Shown here piece after piece: positions 8,345 through 17,140 of a stretch of DNA of 64,000 nucleotides. Position numbers and translations under genes: made by a program. How positions within the stretch are numbered: the stretch's first letter is position 1; every line of letters starts with the position of its first letter. The stretch is from Photobacterium profundum. GTDB lineage: Bacteria > Pseudomonadota > Gammaproteobacteria > Enterobacterales > Vibrionaceae. Location: NCBI RefSeq assembly GCF_003026285.1, contig NZ_PYOD01000002.1, positions 1 to 64,000 on the forward strand, in the 5' to 3' direction. Below the pieces are notes generated by a model that made no database searches, was not told the DNA's origin, and saw nothing but the letters and a program-made list of their open reading frames with translations.

Positions 8345-9058
8345 GTGAATAAAGATAATCCAATAGATCGCCGGAGTTTCTTTAAACATAGCTTTGCAAA
8401 AATGGTTCAGACTGGCAACGATATTATCGAACAAAAAGCGATTGAAAAAGCGAAGGGCTGGATCCGACCTCCTTTTGCCGAGCAGGAGCTGGATTTGTTA
8501 ATCAACTGCAGCCGTTGCGGCGATTGTATCAGTGCCTGTCCACACCAAGTCATTTTTCCTTTACCACTGAAACGTGGTGCTGACGTTGCTGGAACGCCAG
8601 CGATGGATATTATTAATAAAGGCTGTCACCTCTGTGCTGACTGGCCATGTGTAACGGCCTGTAATGAGAAAGCGCTGGTATTTCCGATAAATAAAATAGA
8701 TGAAAAGGATAGTACGGGTGAAACAGAAAATTCTACGGAAACATCCGTAGGATCAGCAGAAGATAAAAAACGTCCGGATGCGCAGGATTGCCCTCCTATG
8801 GCCAAAGCCGCCGTCAACAGTGCTACATGTTTGCCCTACTCCGGACCTGAATGTGGAGCCTGTAAAGGCAGCTGCCCAATCCCCGACACTTTAGTCTGGC
8901 AGAATGAAAAACCCAGCATCATACATGAGAACTGTGTCGGTTGTGGATTATGTCGAGAAGCCTGTATTACCAGCCCTAAAGCCATTGAGATCAGCCCCAT
9001 TGTAATTAACAGCAAAGAACAGCCGGATCGCAACCTGCGGACTCAAGAGAATGTTTAA
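8345..9058 (+). CDS. NapF-like polyferredoxin with acidic insertion
   Basis: A 237-residue protein with a twin-arginine sequence (DRRSFFKHSF) but no clear hydrophobic core after it, so it may be cytoplasmic like NapF. WIRPPFAEQE precedes the first cluster, as in NapF. Cysteine groups are CSRCGDCISACP, CHLCADWPCVTAC, a CGACKGSCP group and CVGCGLCREAC. Between the second and third groups (about residues 118-152) there is a low-complexity acidic and Ser/Thr-rich insert. NapF is thought to help mature or load iron-sulfur centres of NapA. The end overlaps the pentahaem cytochrome gene by eight bases. Confidence 0.75.
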   Translation: MNKDNPIDRRSFFKHSFAKMVQTGNDIIEQKAIEKAKGWIRPPFAEQELDLLINCSRCGDCISACPHQVIFPLPLKRGADVAGTPAMDIINKGCHLCADWPCVTACNEKALVFPINKIDEKDSTGETENSTETSVGSAEDKKRPDAQDCPPMAKAAVNSATCLPYSGPECGACKGSCPIPDTLVWQNEKPSIIHENCVGCGLCREACITSPKAIEISPIVINSKEQPDRNLRTQENV

Positions 9059-9725
9059 CCTTTGCAAAAGACTATTGCATCGTAAAATTGTTTTTGGCAG
9101 CACCTTTGGCGTCGCCCTTTTTTTTATGTTCATCGGTGTGGTGTGCTGGGGGGCATTCAACACGGCGCTTGAAGTAACTAACGATATGAATTTTTGTATT
9201 AGTTGCCATGAAATGGAGGAAAATGTTTATACAGAATATATCAACACCATACATTATAATAATCGTTCGGGAGTAAGAGCCACCTGTCCCGATTGTCATG
9301 TTCCAAAAGAGTGGCAACATATGTTGCTAAGAAAAATATTCGCCTCTCGGGAATTATTTCAAAAGCTTATCGGCACGATTGATACGCCTGAAAAATTTAA
9401 CCTTAAGCGATTAGAATTGGCCCAGCATGTCTGGCAAAGCATGGAGCAAACCAATTCCCGTGAATGTCGTAATTGCCACAACTTCAATGCCATGGATATC
9501 GCATTTCAGGAAAGCCGTAGCGGCCTGGTTCACACCTACGCACAACAACGAAATAAAACCTGCATTGATTGCCACAAGGGTATAGCCCACCAACTTCCTG
9601 ATGGCGTACTTCCCTACAAGGGAGGCAATGATGATGACCACCAGTATTATGAACAACAACAAATCGATTGTTATCAGTGTCATGAAGGGATGCCCAAACC
9701 CAATACCGATGATTGGGAGCTTTAA
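9051..9725 (+). CDS. NapC/NrfH-family membrane cytochrome with five haem sites
   Basis: This 224-residue protein has a single N-terminal anchor (about residues 13-34) and five CXXCH motifs: CISCH (residue 49), CPDCH (79), CRNCH (about 139), CIDCH (about 171) and CYQCH near residue 208. The first four match the tetrahaem NapC fold, including the MNFCISCHEM start that holds the quinol-site haem. The fifth, on a short tail of about 40 residues, is extra. TorC-type proteins also have a fifth haem but on a far larger domain. It is the last gene of the operon and would move electrons from quinol to the diheme cytochrome or the molybdoenzyme. Confidence 0.82.
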   Translation: MFNLCKRLLHRKIVFGSTFGVALFFMFIGVVCWGAFNTALEVTNDMNFCISCHEMEENVYTEYINTIHYNNRSGVRATCPDCHVPKEWQHMLLRKIFASRELFQKLIGTIDTPEKFNLKRLELAQHVWQSMEQTNSRECRNCHNFNAMDIAFQESRSGLVHTYAQQRNKTCIDCHKGIAHQLPDGVLPYKGGNDDDHQYYEQQQIDCYQCHEGMPKPNTDDWEL

Positions 9726-9849
9726 TCCAAGCTCAACCAAAGCAAACATTCCGCCAATCAAAATGAAGCAGAAGCAAGAGCGTCTGAAGGTTATACCAAA
9801 TCCATTAATTATCTGATCAATTCAGCGAGAGTTAATGGAATTAGTATTA

Positions 9850-9885
9850 CATAAAAAATCCGGAATCAGTTACTGATTCCGGATT
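9850..9885 (-). terminator. Rho-independent terminator of the OmpA-type gene
   Basis: A 14-base perfect stem (9857-9870 with 9872-9885) has its T-run, six Ts on the minus strand, opposite AAAAAA at 9853-9858. It lies about 80 bases beyond the stop of the minus-strand porin gene. It has no T-run in the plus direction, so it may or may not stop the redox operon. Confidence 0.8.
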
Positions 9886-9967
9886 ATGTCAGGCTCATAG
9901 GATCGTTCAACTGATCAGCATTACCCTAGGGTACTTTTTATTGTTAGAAAGCGACAGTTAAGATTTG

Positions 9968-10951
9968 TTACTGACCTTCCATCTCAAAGCCAGGTGTAAA
10001 GACTTCTACACGACGGTTTTGAGCACGACCATCTTCTGTATCGTTCGCTGCAACTGGCTCTAGTTCACCACGACCTTGCGCCTGAATTCGACTCTGTTCA
10101 ATACCAAAGTGTGTTGCTAAATAACCAGCAACCACTGCTGCACGTTCTTCAGATAGATTTTGGTTATACGCTTCTGCACCACGGCTATCAGTGTGACCGA
10201 TAACAAATAGTTCAGTTTCTGGGAAGTTAACCAGACGCTGCGCAATAGGTTGTAGCTGATCAATATCTTGCTGAGATAACGTATCGCTATCAAACGCAAA
10301 CGGTAGTGCAACTGTAATTGGTTCTACTTGTACCATTGCTGGAACAGGTGCAGGCTCAGGTGCTGGTTCAACAACTGCAATCGGTGCAGGAGCGCCCCAA
10401 CCATACACTAAGCTGATGCCATAGAAATGAGTGTCCCAGCTAGCATCAATGCCTGAATCTTTAAGTTCTACATCATGGTAATATTGGTATTCAAGGCGTG
10501 CCGATAAATTCTTATTAAAGAAGTATTCCGCACCTACGCCCGCCGTACCAATGATACCATCATCAGAAACGTCAATAGGGCCACTACTATCAGCGAAATA
10601 ATAGAAACCACCCGCTTTAGCAAACAAATCAATAGAGTTAGTCACGTTCCATGTGAACTTACCAACAAGATCAATACCTTGCTGCTCAATTGATGTATTG
10701 GTCCCTTTAATGTCAGCTTCACCAAGGTAGGTATAACCACCTTCAACGGCAAACCACGGCACAATGTTATATCCTAAGAATACACCACCACCCCAATCCT
10801 CTTTATCAATTTGAGCTGGACCAAGACCAGAGAAATCACTGTAACTCGTACCACCGACTCGAGCACCTGCATACCACGGATTTTCTGTTGCAGCATTAAC
10901 TACACCAGAAATGAGTAACGCAAGCGGAAGTATGTAATTCATTTTAGACAT
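9968..10951 (-). CDS. OmpA-family outer membrane porin
   Basis: This 327-residue outer-membrane protein has a signal peptide (residues 1-20, ending VVNA), an eight-strand barrel domain to about residue 188, a Pro/Ala-rich hinge (VEPAPEPAPVPAM) and a C-terminal OmpA peptidoglycan-binding domain. The latter shows FDSDTL, the GHTDSRGAEAYNQNLSEERA block and GRGELEP. This is full family length. AAGGA lies just before the ATG. Proteins of this kind tether the outer membrane to peptidoglycan. The gene stands alone, ends toward the redox operon and has its own terminator. Confidence 0.9.
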   Translation of the reverse strand: MSKMNYILPLALLISGVVNAATENPWYAGARVGGTSYSDFSGLGPAQIDKEDWGGGVFLGYNIVPWFAVEGGYTYLGEADIKGTNTSIEQQGIDLVGKFTWNVTNSIDLFAKAGGFYYFADSSGPIDVSDDGIIGTAGVGAEYFFNKNLSARLEYQYYHDVELKDSGIDASWDTHFYGISLVYGWGAPAPIAVVEPAPEPAPVPAMVQVEPITVALPFAFDSDTLSQQDIDQLQPIAQRLVNFPETELFVIGHTDSRGAEAYNQNLSEERAAVVAGYLATHFGIEQSRIQAQGRGELEPVAANDTEDGRAQNRRVEVFTPGFEMEGQ

Positions 10952-11419
10952 TTTTCAATCCTTTTATTATTTTAGTGCCACTACCATGTACACTTTTAGG
11001 CTCAGTTCTTATTCTTTACAAGCCGACTTTCTATTTCTTCCATATAGTTCAATTTTTCTTAAATCATTTCAGCACGATAGTTATTATTGTTCTATACTTT
11101 ATCCTTGCATTTACCTGAAACTTATTAACTTAACTATCAATTACTTAAGGGGTTATAAGAAGCGCTTACAATTCAACGTATTCACCTACTTTATCTAAGT
11201 TTAATATTTGAACAACCATCAAATATCCCTAACGTTAATAAGTCATTAAAAACAAAAAAGTGAGTTTCACTGCACGTTTATTGGCTAATGCTGTTTTCTT
11301 AGCACTAAAAGTACATTTATTAACAATTAGAACTGTCGAAACAGTTTTAAACATGATTAATGCCAAGTAGAATACCCCTTAATATGACCATGTTTGATTT
11401 AATCACAGACAAGTAGAAT
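10952..11419. other. Divergent intergenic region, no gene
   Basis: This 468-base AT-rich region lies between the divergent porin and FAD oxidoreductase genes and should hold both promoters. A possible 70-codon frame at 10986-11198 has no ribosome binding site and a composition like translated noncoding DNA, so I do not call it. I saw no strong repeat. Confidence 0.5.
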
Positions 11420-12952
11420 ATGAATGTAAATGTTTCTGATACACCTTTTGAAAACATCGATGACCCAATAAAAAATAAAATCACCGTTGGTGTTGTAGGA
11501 GGTGGAGTTGCTGGTTCAACCGTAGCACTTCGTTTAGCCGAACTTGGCATACCCGTGACTCTATTCGAAGAAGGTGCGACCTTAGTGAATGGTCCCCCTA
11601 TTTGTCACTTACATGCTGGCGGTAATTTATATCGCGAGATATCAGACGAACAATGCGTCACATTGCTTCGCCAATCGATAGATACACTGCGCGTTTTCCC
11701 TCATACCGCAAACATCCGACCAACCGTTATCGCTGTACCATTACGCGATTCAGGTAATCCTGATACATTATTACCACGCTTAAAGTTACTTAAAAATGTA
11801 TATAAAGAACTTATCGAGCAAGACAAAGGAAATGCTGTACTTGGTGATCCAAATGAGTACTTTAAAGTTTATCAACAACAAGATTTGATAAACCTGGCCG
11901 CTAAAAGTTTACCGTTAATGCCAATTTCACTGGATGACTGGATGATTCCAGTGGCTAAAAATTTGAATTTAAATGAGTTCAAATACCCCATTATCATGGT
12001 TCAAGAATACGGGTTAAGTATATTTAGAATAGCCGCAACGGCATCTTTAGCCTTTGAAAAATTACCAGCCTGTACGGTTTATACTAAAGCCAAAGTAACG
12101 AATATAGAAAAAAGTAATCGTGGGAACCAACAAACTTGGAACATTTCCTTTCAACGTTTTAATGAGCAACTTAATGATCATCAAACGGAGAATATAACCG
12201 TTAATTATCTCGTAAACGCTTGTGGTTATCGAACTGGATCATTAGATGATATGGCAGCCGTTACACGAAACCGCATGGTTGAATTTAAAGCCGCTTATGT
12301 CACTCAATGGCCAACATGTGAAGGTGTTTGGCCAGAGGTAATCTTTCATGGCGAACGTGGAACACCCAATGGTATGGCGCAATTAACACCCTACCCTAAT
12401 GGATACTTCCAGCTTCATGGAATGACAGAAGACATAACCTTATTCAAAAAAGGGCTCGTCAGTTCAACTAAGCAAAGTGCTCAGCCAAAACTTGAAGAAC
12501 ACTTCATTAGTAAGCTTAAAACACAGTGGAAATCGTTTGAAGTAACAGCTCGAACGCAGCGAGCAATCAATCACATGGCACAATTTGTTCCAAATTTCGG
12601 TGATGCAATTGTAGGTGGAACCCCTCTTTTTGGTGCACAGCAAATTCCAGGGAATGACCCAACATTACGTGCAGCAGATGTTTCTTTCGAGGATCAACGT
12701 TACGCCCGCTCTGAAATTGTAAAAGCGTCGTCTGCTATATCTGCAGCAGATGCTATTTTAGACAAACTGGTAGAAGAAAGCCTGATTACTAAAGATATAT
12801 TCGCTAGCTTATTGTCACGTGAAGAACAGTTTCAAGTTACGCATGCACTTAACACTACAGATGTCGTTCAAGTTGCTGAACAGTTAGCCGAAAGCAGACA
12901 TTTCCCGAAAGCTTTAGCTCAGCCCGTTAATATCGCCAACAATCAAAAATAG
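11420..12952 (+). CDS. FAD-dependent oxidoreductase
   Basis: A 510-residue protein with a classical Rossmann dinucleotide motif near residues 24-29 (VGGGVAGS) followed by an acidic residue at the end of the second strand (TLFEEG), the signature of FAD binding. The sequence HLHAGGNLYREI after it resembles the substrate loop of DAO/MQO-like flavoproteins. No signal peptide or membrane span is visible, so it is probably cytoplasmic or peripheral. The substrate is unknown. It stands alone between a divergent porin gene and a convergent O-antigen-ligase-like gene, and no clear terminator follows. Confidence 0.7.
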   Translation: MNVNVSDTPFENIDDPIKNKITVGVVGGGVAGSTVALRLAELGIPVTLFEEGATLVNGPPICHLHAGGNLYREISDEQCVTLLRQSIDTLRVFPHTANIRPTVIAVPLRDSGNPDTLLPRLKLLKNVYKELIEQDKGNAVLGDPNEYFKVYQQQDLINLAAKSLPLMPISLDDWMIPVAKNLNLNEFKYPIIMVQEYGLSIFRIAATASLAFEKLPACTVYTKAKVTNIEKSNRGNQQTWNISFQRFNEQLNDHQTENITVNYLVNACGYRTGSLDDMAAVTRNRMVEFKAAYVTQWPTCEGVWPEVIFHGERGTPNGMAQLTPYPNGYFQLHGMTEDITLFKKGLVSSTKQSAQPKLEEHFISKLKTQWKSFEVTARTQRAINHMAQFVPNFGDAIVGGTPLFGAQQIPGNDPTLRAADVSFEDQRYARSEIVKASSAISAADAILDKLVEESLITKDIFASLLSREEQFQVTHALNTTDVVQVAEQLAESRHFPKALAQPVNIANNQK

Positions 12953-13051
12953 TTTATAAGAACGACAATGACAGGAGCGTGTCAATCGCTTCTGCATTTT
13001 AAGCATCATAGATGAGTCATATTGTTCTGCCTTTATAACTTTACATTCAAA

Positions 13052-14452
13052 TCATTTCATTAGCAGTGCTTCTTCATCAATACAATTTTGACCTACCCAG
13101 AATTGCGTTTTACCAATAGGCATACCACGGTAATGATTATTATCGATACGTTGGTATACTTTATTACCAACTAAACCAATAGTCAAAACAGAACATAATA
13201 TCAATATAAAATGCTTTTCCGTTATCCTTGTTATGGCTACGTTGTTAACTTCACACCTCTTAAAATGCTGACAAGACGCCCAAAATAGTGCAATTGATAT
13301 TGCACCAGTTAGCTGGCTTAGAGGTGAATCAACGACACCAGAAACTAAACTATATGCAAATCCAGATAACATAGAAAGGCCAGAAACTCTTATTAAACGG
13401 TGTTTAGTTAAATATATCGTTTTAAAAGCATAAAGAAGCAGTAACGAATAACTGATTGCTGAAATTACTCCCCAATTAACAAGTATAAGTAATATTGAGT
13501 TATGTGGACGACCAAAGGTCGTTGAGTTACATATGAAAGCATCACCACCATGCCCCAAAAATGACACCATTTGTAGCGCTTCGATCCAAACCGCTAGACG
13601 ACCAGCATCTGTTGTTCGGATATTAGTCCAAGCATCAGGGCTTATGCCCAAAACTAAATATTCAGGTAGAGGTGACAGTAAAGCAAGTTTAATGATAAAG
13701 CCAGCGATAAGGGAATGAAAAAATACTGATAAAATCATTTTTCGTAATGATTTGTCGAACCACGCCCAAAGTAAAATTGCCGTGATACTACTAACTGCAA
13801 TTCCTCTCCCATCAAGAGCTATAATAATTGCGAAGTTCAAAGCCAATGGTAATATAGCAAGTATATAAGTTTTAGACTGACGAATTGCAATTATTGTAAA
13901 GTACATTACTGGAATGATTATCCAAGATTGTACTTGATTAAGCATTCTAGGATTAGCAAAACTTATAATACTATGAAAAGACAATTCAATATCATATGCG
14001 ACTGCTACCCAATGCCCTAAAATAACAGAAAAAAACAAAAGGTAGCTAATTAGCGTAAAATAGATAAAAATCCGAGTTCGGCCTTGATAGCAAACCATGG
14101 ATATTACGGCACAAAACAACATTAGACCAATAAAATAAAAATAATCTTCTTGTGCTCTATAGAAATACAAGCCAAATAGATTCGCTATCGCTGCTGAAGA
14201 AAAAAATATTACAAATAAAACTTTAACTTTTTGACTCAGACTATTGAACTGGTGAATTATTTTATATCTAAATTCGTGATGTAATAAAACATGAATACTC
14301 ATAACAATCAAAAGAAAACAAACAAATATCCTTTTATAATCATACAACCCTTTGATGTCATCTTTCAGTACAAATAAATTAAAGCTAAAGAATGCTATAC
14401 CTATTAGGCTAGTCACAAAGAGTACAATGATTTTATTCGTGATTTTATTCAT
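13052..14452 (-). CDS. O-antigen ligase/polymerase-like membrane protein (Wzy_C type)
   Basis: A polytopic membrane protein with about ten to twelve hydrophobic spans and a large periplasmic loop. The loop carries ARLAVWIEAL-like and GRPHNSILLILVNWG segments; the H-N pair is typical of the WaaL/Wzy_C family, which transfers or polymerises undecaprenyl-linked glycans. The start at 14452 (MNKITNK) has GGAGG six bases upstream. An in-frame ATG at 14464 lies on top of that site and would add only four residues. Base use looks AT-rich compared with its neighbours, as is common for surface polysaccharide genes. No other polysaccharide gene is adjacent, so its substrate cannot be inferred. Confidence 0.7.
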   Translation of the reverse strand: MNKITNKIIVLFVTSLIGIAFFSFNLFVLKDDIKGLYDYKRIFVCFLLIVMSIHVLLHHEFRYKIIHQFNSLSQKVKVLFVIFFSSAAIANLFGLYFYRAQEDYFYFIGLMLFCAVISMVCYQGRTRIFIYFTLISYLLFFSVILGHWVAVAYDIELSFHSIISFANPRMLNQVQSWIIIPVMYFTIIAIRQSKTYILAILPLALNFAIIIALDGRGIAVSSITAILLWAWFDKSLRKMILSVFFHSLIAGFIIKLALLSPLPEYLVLGISPDAWTNIRTTDAGRLAVWIEALQMVSFLGHGGDAFICNSTTFGRPHNSILLILVNWGVISAISYSLLLLYAFKTIYLTKHRLIRVSGLSMLSGFAYSLVSGVVDSPLSQLTGAISIALFWASCQHFKRCEVNNVAITRITEKHFILILCSVLTIGLVGNKVYQRIDNNHYRGMPIGKTQFWVGQNCIDEEALLMK

Positions 14453-14734
14453 TGTATCCTCCATGATTTCATTACATAAAACCTATTCTAGACCAGATTT
14501 AGGAATATACCTCCATCGATATATTAATAGGTAGATACGAATGAAAACCATGAGAACTGCATTCACCTTTATCTGCGATATACACCCAATTTATCTCAAC
14601 TGACTTGAGTATAGTTACCATTGTGATTTAGTTATGATTTAATCGATATCCCTTTTCAATATTACAGATAAGAGAAGTATCACTCTTACTTCACTTCTCT
14701 CACCCGCTTTAAGATCCAATGAAAATAATAACAA

Positions 14735-15418
14735 TCATTGCGTTAAATCGGTATTAATCCAGTACTTAGAACCAGACACATTAGCATCAAGCAGCAAACC
14801 TTTTTCGCCTATTTGATAAATAGCCATTCCGCCATTATATTTCGCCGTTAACTCTGCACTCTCAGTACCCGCAACGGCACCCATTTCTGAGGTAGCTTCC
14901 CAACCATCTTTCACAAAACCATCAAATGTTTTTTGATCTTCGAAAAAGATAATTTGCTGATAGAACTTTCCGCCAAGCCCTGCAGCCAAGCCCGCACCAA
15001 ACATTTTCATGTATGTACGTTTACTTGTCTTACGATTTACCGCGACACCTGCACCTTGGTTAGTATGCAACATCAATGAGAACTTTCGAGAATCAAAAAC
15101 GGCATAACCATAAGCCGAATCAAACAATACTTTTGCCGAAGGTTGCTTATCAAATAATCGAGCTAGTGCAGTATCAGACATAGTATTCAATGCTTTTCGA
15201 GCTTCTTCTGGTGTCTCTGGTTCTAGCATTTCATCCAGTTTAGCTTCACCAGATTCCCATGTTTCTTTCGAAAAATCTGATACGCTATCCCATGCATCTT
15301 TGCTGGTATCACCGATAGCACTACCTAAATCCGATGCTGAATCTTTTATTTTGTCCCAGCTAGCATGAACAGGTAAAACAGATAAACCCAAAGCGATAAT
15401 AATAGCTCTATATTTCAC
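14735..15418 (-). CDS. Secreted SYLF-domain (Ysc84-type) protein
   Basis: The protein has a signal peptide (about 19 residues, ending PVHA before SWDK), a short helical segment with an SDFSKETWES pattern, and a SYLF/Ysc84 domain at about residues 80-225 with SAYGYAVFDS, TNQGAGVAV and FGAGLAAGLGGKFYQ. SYLF domains bind lipids in eukaryotes; the bacterial role is unclear. I start it at GTG 15418, with GAGG upstream and a proper signal peptide. A longer frame opening at 15487 would run straight through the mogA terminator. No strong terminator follows, only an 8-base hairpin at 14671-14700 without a T-run. Confidence 0.8.
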   Translation of the reverse strand: MKYRAIIIALGLSVLPVHASWDKIKDSASDLGSAIGDTSKDAWDSVSDFSKETWESGEAKLDEMLEPETPEEARKALNTMSDTALARLFDKQPSAKVLFDSAYGYAVFDSRKFSLMLHTNQGAGVAVNRKTSKRTYMKMFGAGLAAGLGGKFYQQIIFFEDQKTFDGFVKDGWEATSEMGAVAGTESAELTAKYNGGMAIYQIGEKGLLLDANVSGSKYWINTDLTQ

Positions 15419-15432
15419 GATACTGCCCTCAT

Positions 15433-15459
15433 ATAAAAACGGTAGCCATAAGGCTACCG
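15433..15459 (-). terminator. Terminator of mogA
   Basis: CGGTAGCC (15440-15447) pairs with GGCTACCG (15452-15459) across a four-base loop, and five Ts follow on the minus strand. It lies just after mogA and before the start of the SYLF gene, which indicates separate transcription or read-through control. Confidence 0.8.
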
Positions 15460-15486
15460 ATTTGTAAATTAGTAAAGCTGAAGTCA

Positions 15487-16020
15487 TTACTTCTGCTTAG
15501 GACGGAAAGGTTTAATCACTTCCTCATTGCATTCAAGGAATGGACCTTCCATCAAATCGATACAATAAGGTATAGCAGGGAATACCGCATCTAGACACTC
15601 GCGGATAGATTTTGGCTTACCCGGAAGATTGACAATCAAGCTATCGCCACGAAGACCAGCCGTTTGGCGTGATAAAATTGCAGTCGGTACAAACTTCAGC
15701 GATTCAGCACGCATTAGCTCGCCGAAACCAGGCATCATACGATCACACACAGCTTCTGTTGCTTCCGGTGTTACATCGCGCTTTGCAGGGCCTGTACCGC
15801 CAGTCGTTACAATAAGGCTACAATCTTGCTCGTCAGCCATCTTGATAAGCGTTGCTTCAATTACGTCTTGCTCATCAGGGATCACTTGGTATACAGGCTC
15901 CCAAGGCGATGTTAAGTAGTCGTTCAACGTATCGATAATTGCCTGGCCAGAAATATCTTCGTAAACACCTGCACTAGCACGGTCACTCACTGTCACAATA
16001 CCGATTTTCGCTTTACTCAT
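15487..16020 (-). CDS. mogA: Molybdopterin adenylyltransferase
   Basis: A 177-residue MogA. It adenylylates molybdopterin as the step before molybdenum insertion. The family motifs are visible: IGIVTVSDRAS at the N-terminus, the TTGGTGPAKRDVTPEA block near residue 72 and NLPGKPKSIRECLDAVFPA near residue 128. The length fits single-domain MogA rather than the fused MoeA type. It is monocistronic, with its own terminator. Its product is needed by the molybdoenzyme encoded at 1023-3722, but 12 kb and several unrelated genes lie between, so I do not infer a functional linkage from position. Confidence 0.92.
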   Translation of the reverse strand: MSKAKIGIVTVSDRASAGVYEDISGQAIIDTLNDYLTSPWEPVYQVIPDEQDVIEATLIKMADEQDCSLIVTTGGTGPAKRDVTPEATEAVCDRMMPGFGELMRAESLKFVPTAILSRQTAGLRGDSLIVNLPGKPKSIRECLDAVFPAIPYCIDLMEGPFLECNEEVIKPFRPKQK

Positions 16021-16396
16021 CTGTTATCCCTTAGACCTTAATAGATCTTATTTTGTTAGTTATTGGTGCATTGTAATCCATAATTGCCGCATAAAACGGA
16101 TTACATTTATCACAATAACCAAATGAATGATTTGAAATGCAATATTAAGGAATAATCGCGTAAGGATAAAGAAAAAGAAGGTGTTTATACCCAAGCAACC
16201 TCAAGATTTAGATTCACAGTGTCTTCAATGAGAGTCTTGAAGTCATCTGGGTATACGTTAGAAACGATCATTCTTGCAATCAATGATTAATTAGCTAGAA
16301 CATTCATAATGCAGATGCTAAAAATAAAACATCATTTTTTATTTCATGTCCATTCATAGACTGTGATTTAAGATTAACAGCATAAAAGAGGTCGTA
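16021..16396. other. Divergent intergenic region carrying a dispersed repeat
   Basis: This 376-base gap lies between divergent mogA and the lipoprotein gene. It holds copy 2 of the TATACCCA palindrome (16186-16255) and presumably both promoters. I see no gene or RNA signature in the rest. Confidence 0.5.
16186..16255 (+). repeat. Dispersed TATACCCA/TGGGTATA palindrome, copy 2
   Basis: The arms TATACCCA (16186-16193) and TGGGTATA (16248-16255) enclose inner imperfect arms, CCTCAAGA near 16199 and TCTTGAAGT near 16235. The 70-base element could fold into a long hairpin. It shares the outer arms with the copy at 3854-3886. Confidence 0.65.
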
Positions 16397-17041
16397 ATGA
16401 ATACGCACAAATTGGCCAAACAATTAAAATACTCAGTTCTATTTGCTTTGGCTCTAAGTACACTTTCAGGCTGTGCACAGCTCGATGAATGGAGTAAACC
16501 CAATGTTAACGGACTACGTCAAGATCCTAGCTTCGATGTGAATGCGATTGAAAAAGGGGGCATCTCGAATATTACTATCACCTCTTCATTAAATTCCAAT
16601 GAAATTACGCCTAGCGCTATTGCTCCACAATTGACTGCCGCCATTCGAGAGAAACGTTCCGACATTACAGTAAACACGAATGGACAATACAAAATTAATG
16701 CGGATGTGCTAACCAACGATATACGAAATAGTACTAACAGCAGCGATCAACTTTATAAAGTAACAACACGCTCAATAAAAGTGAACTACACCATTACAGA
16801 TAAGAAGAGTAACCATACAGTCTGGACTGGAATAATAGAAACATCCCAAGATACATCGGCATCATATAAGCTTAAAAAAGATGATGGAAAAAATGAAAAG
16901 ACGAGCGATAAAATATTAAATGCTTTAGTTGATAGTATGGTTGAACCTGCTGATCAGCCATTTCCCTCACCGCCAAACTTAAGTGATGTTATGCAATCAA
17001 ATTTTGAAGGGTTTGCACTTAATCTGCCACAAGCTAAATAA
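16397..17041 (+). CDS. Lipoprotein of unknown function
   Basis: A 214-residue protein with a lipoprotein signal and a lipobox LSGC, with the acylated Cys at residue 26. The mature part alternates short strands (ISNITITSSL, KINADVLTND, SIKVNYTITDK, HTVWTGIIET), suggesting a beta-rich periplasmic domain. A Lys/Asp-rich segment (KLKKDDGKNEK) lies near residue 157. AGAGG precedes the ATG. The gene is a single transcription unit ending at the shared hairpin at 17099-17128. I do not recognise the family. Confidence 0.75.
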   Translation: MNTHKLAKQLKYSVLFALALSTLSGCAQLDEWSKPNVNGLRQDPSFDVNAIEKGGISNITITSSLNSNEITPSAIAPQLTAAIREKRSDITVNTNGQYKINADVLTNDIRNSTNSSDQLYKVTTRSIKVNYTITDKKSNHTVWTGIIETSQDTSASYKLKKDDGKNEKTSDKILNALVDSMVEPADQPFPSPPNLSDVMQSNFEGFALNLPQAK

Positions 17042-17098
17042 AGTTTCACGAAATTATACCAAATATAACGTGTAGGCATTCAATCTTTACTTGATCTT

Positions 17099-17128
17099 AA
17101 AAACGGTAGCGATAAGGTTACCGTTTTT
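17099..17128. terminator. Bidirectional terminator between the lipoprotein gene and ribB
   Basis: AAAAACGGTAGC pairs with GTTACCGTTTTT with one G-T pair and a five-base loop. T-runs exist on both strands, so it can end the plus-strand lipoprotein transcript and the minus-strand catabolic operon, whose last gene is ribB. Confidence 0.82.
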
Positions 17129-17140
17129 AAATATTCAAAA

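Noticed and set aside
10986..11198. A 70-codon frame in the OmpA/FAD-oxidoreductase gap
   Set aside because: No ribosome site, odd Tyr/Phe/Leu-rich composition typical of translated AT-rich noncoding DNA, and no recognisable motif.
15487..16020. mogA as part of the molybdoenzyme system
   Set aside because: It is 6 kb past the end of that operon, on the other strand, with its own terminator and unrelated genes between. It is a general housekeeping gene.
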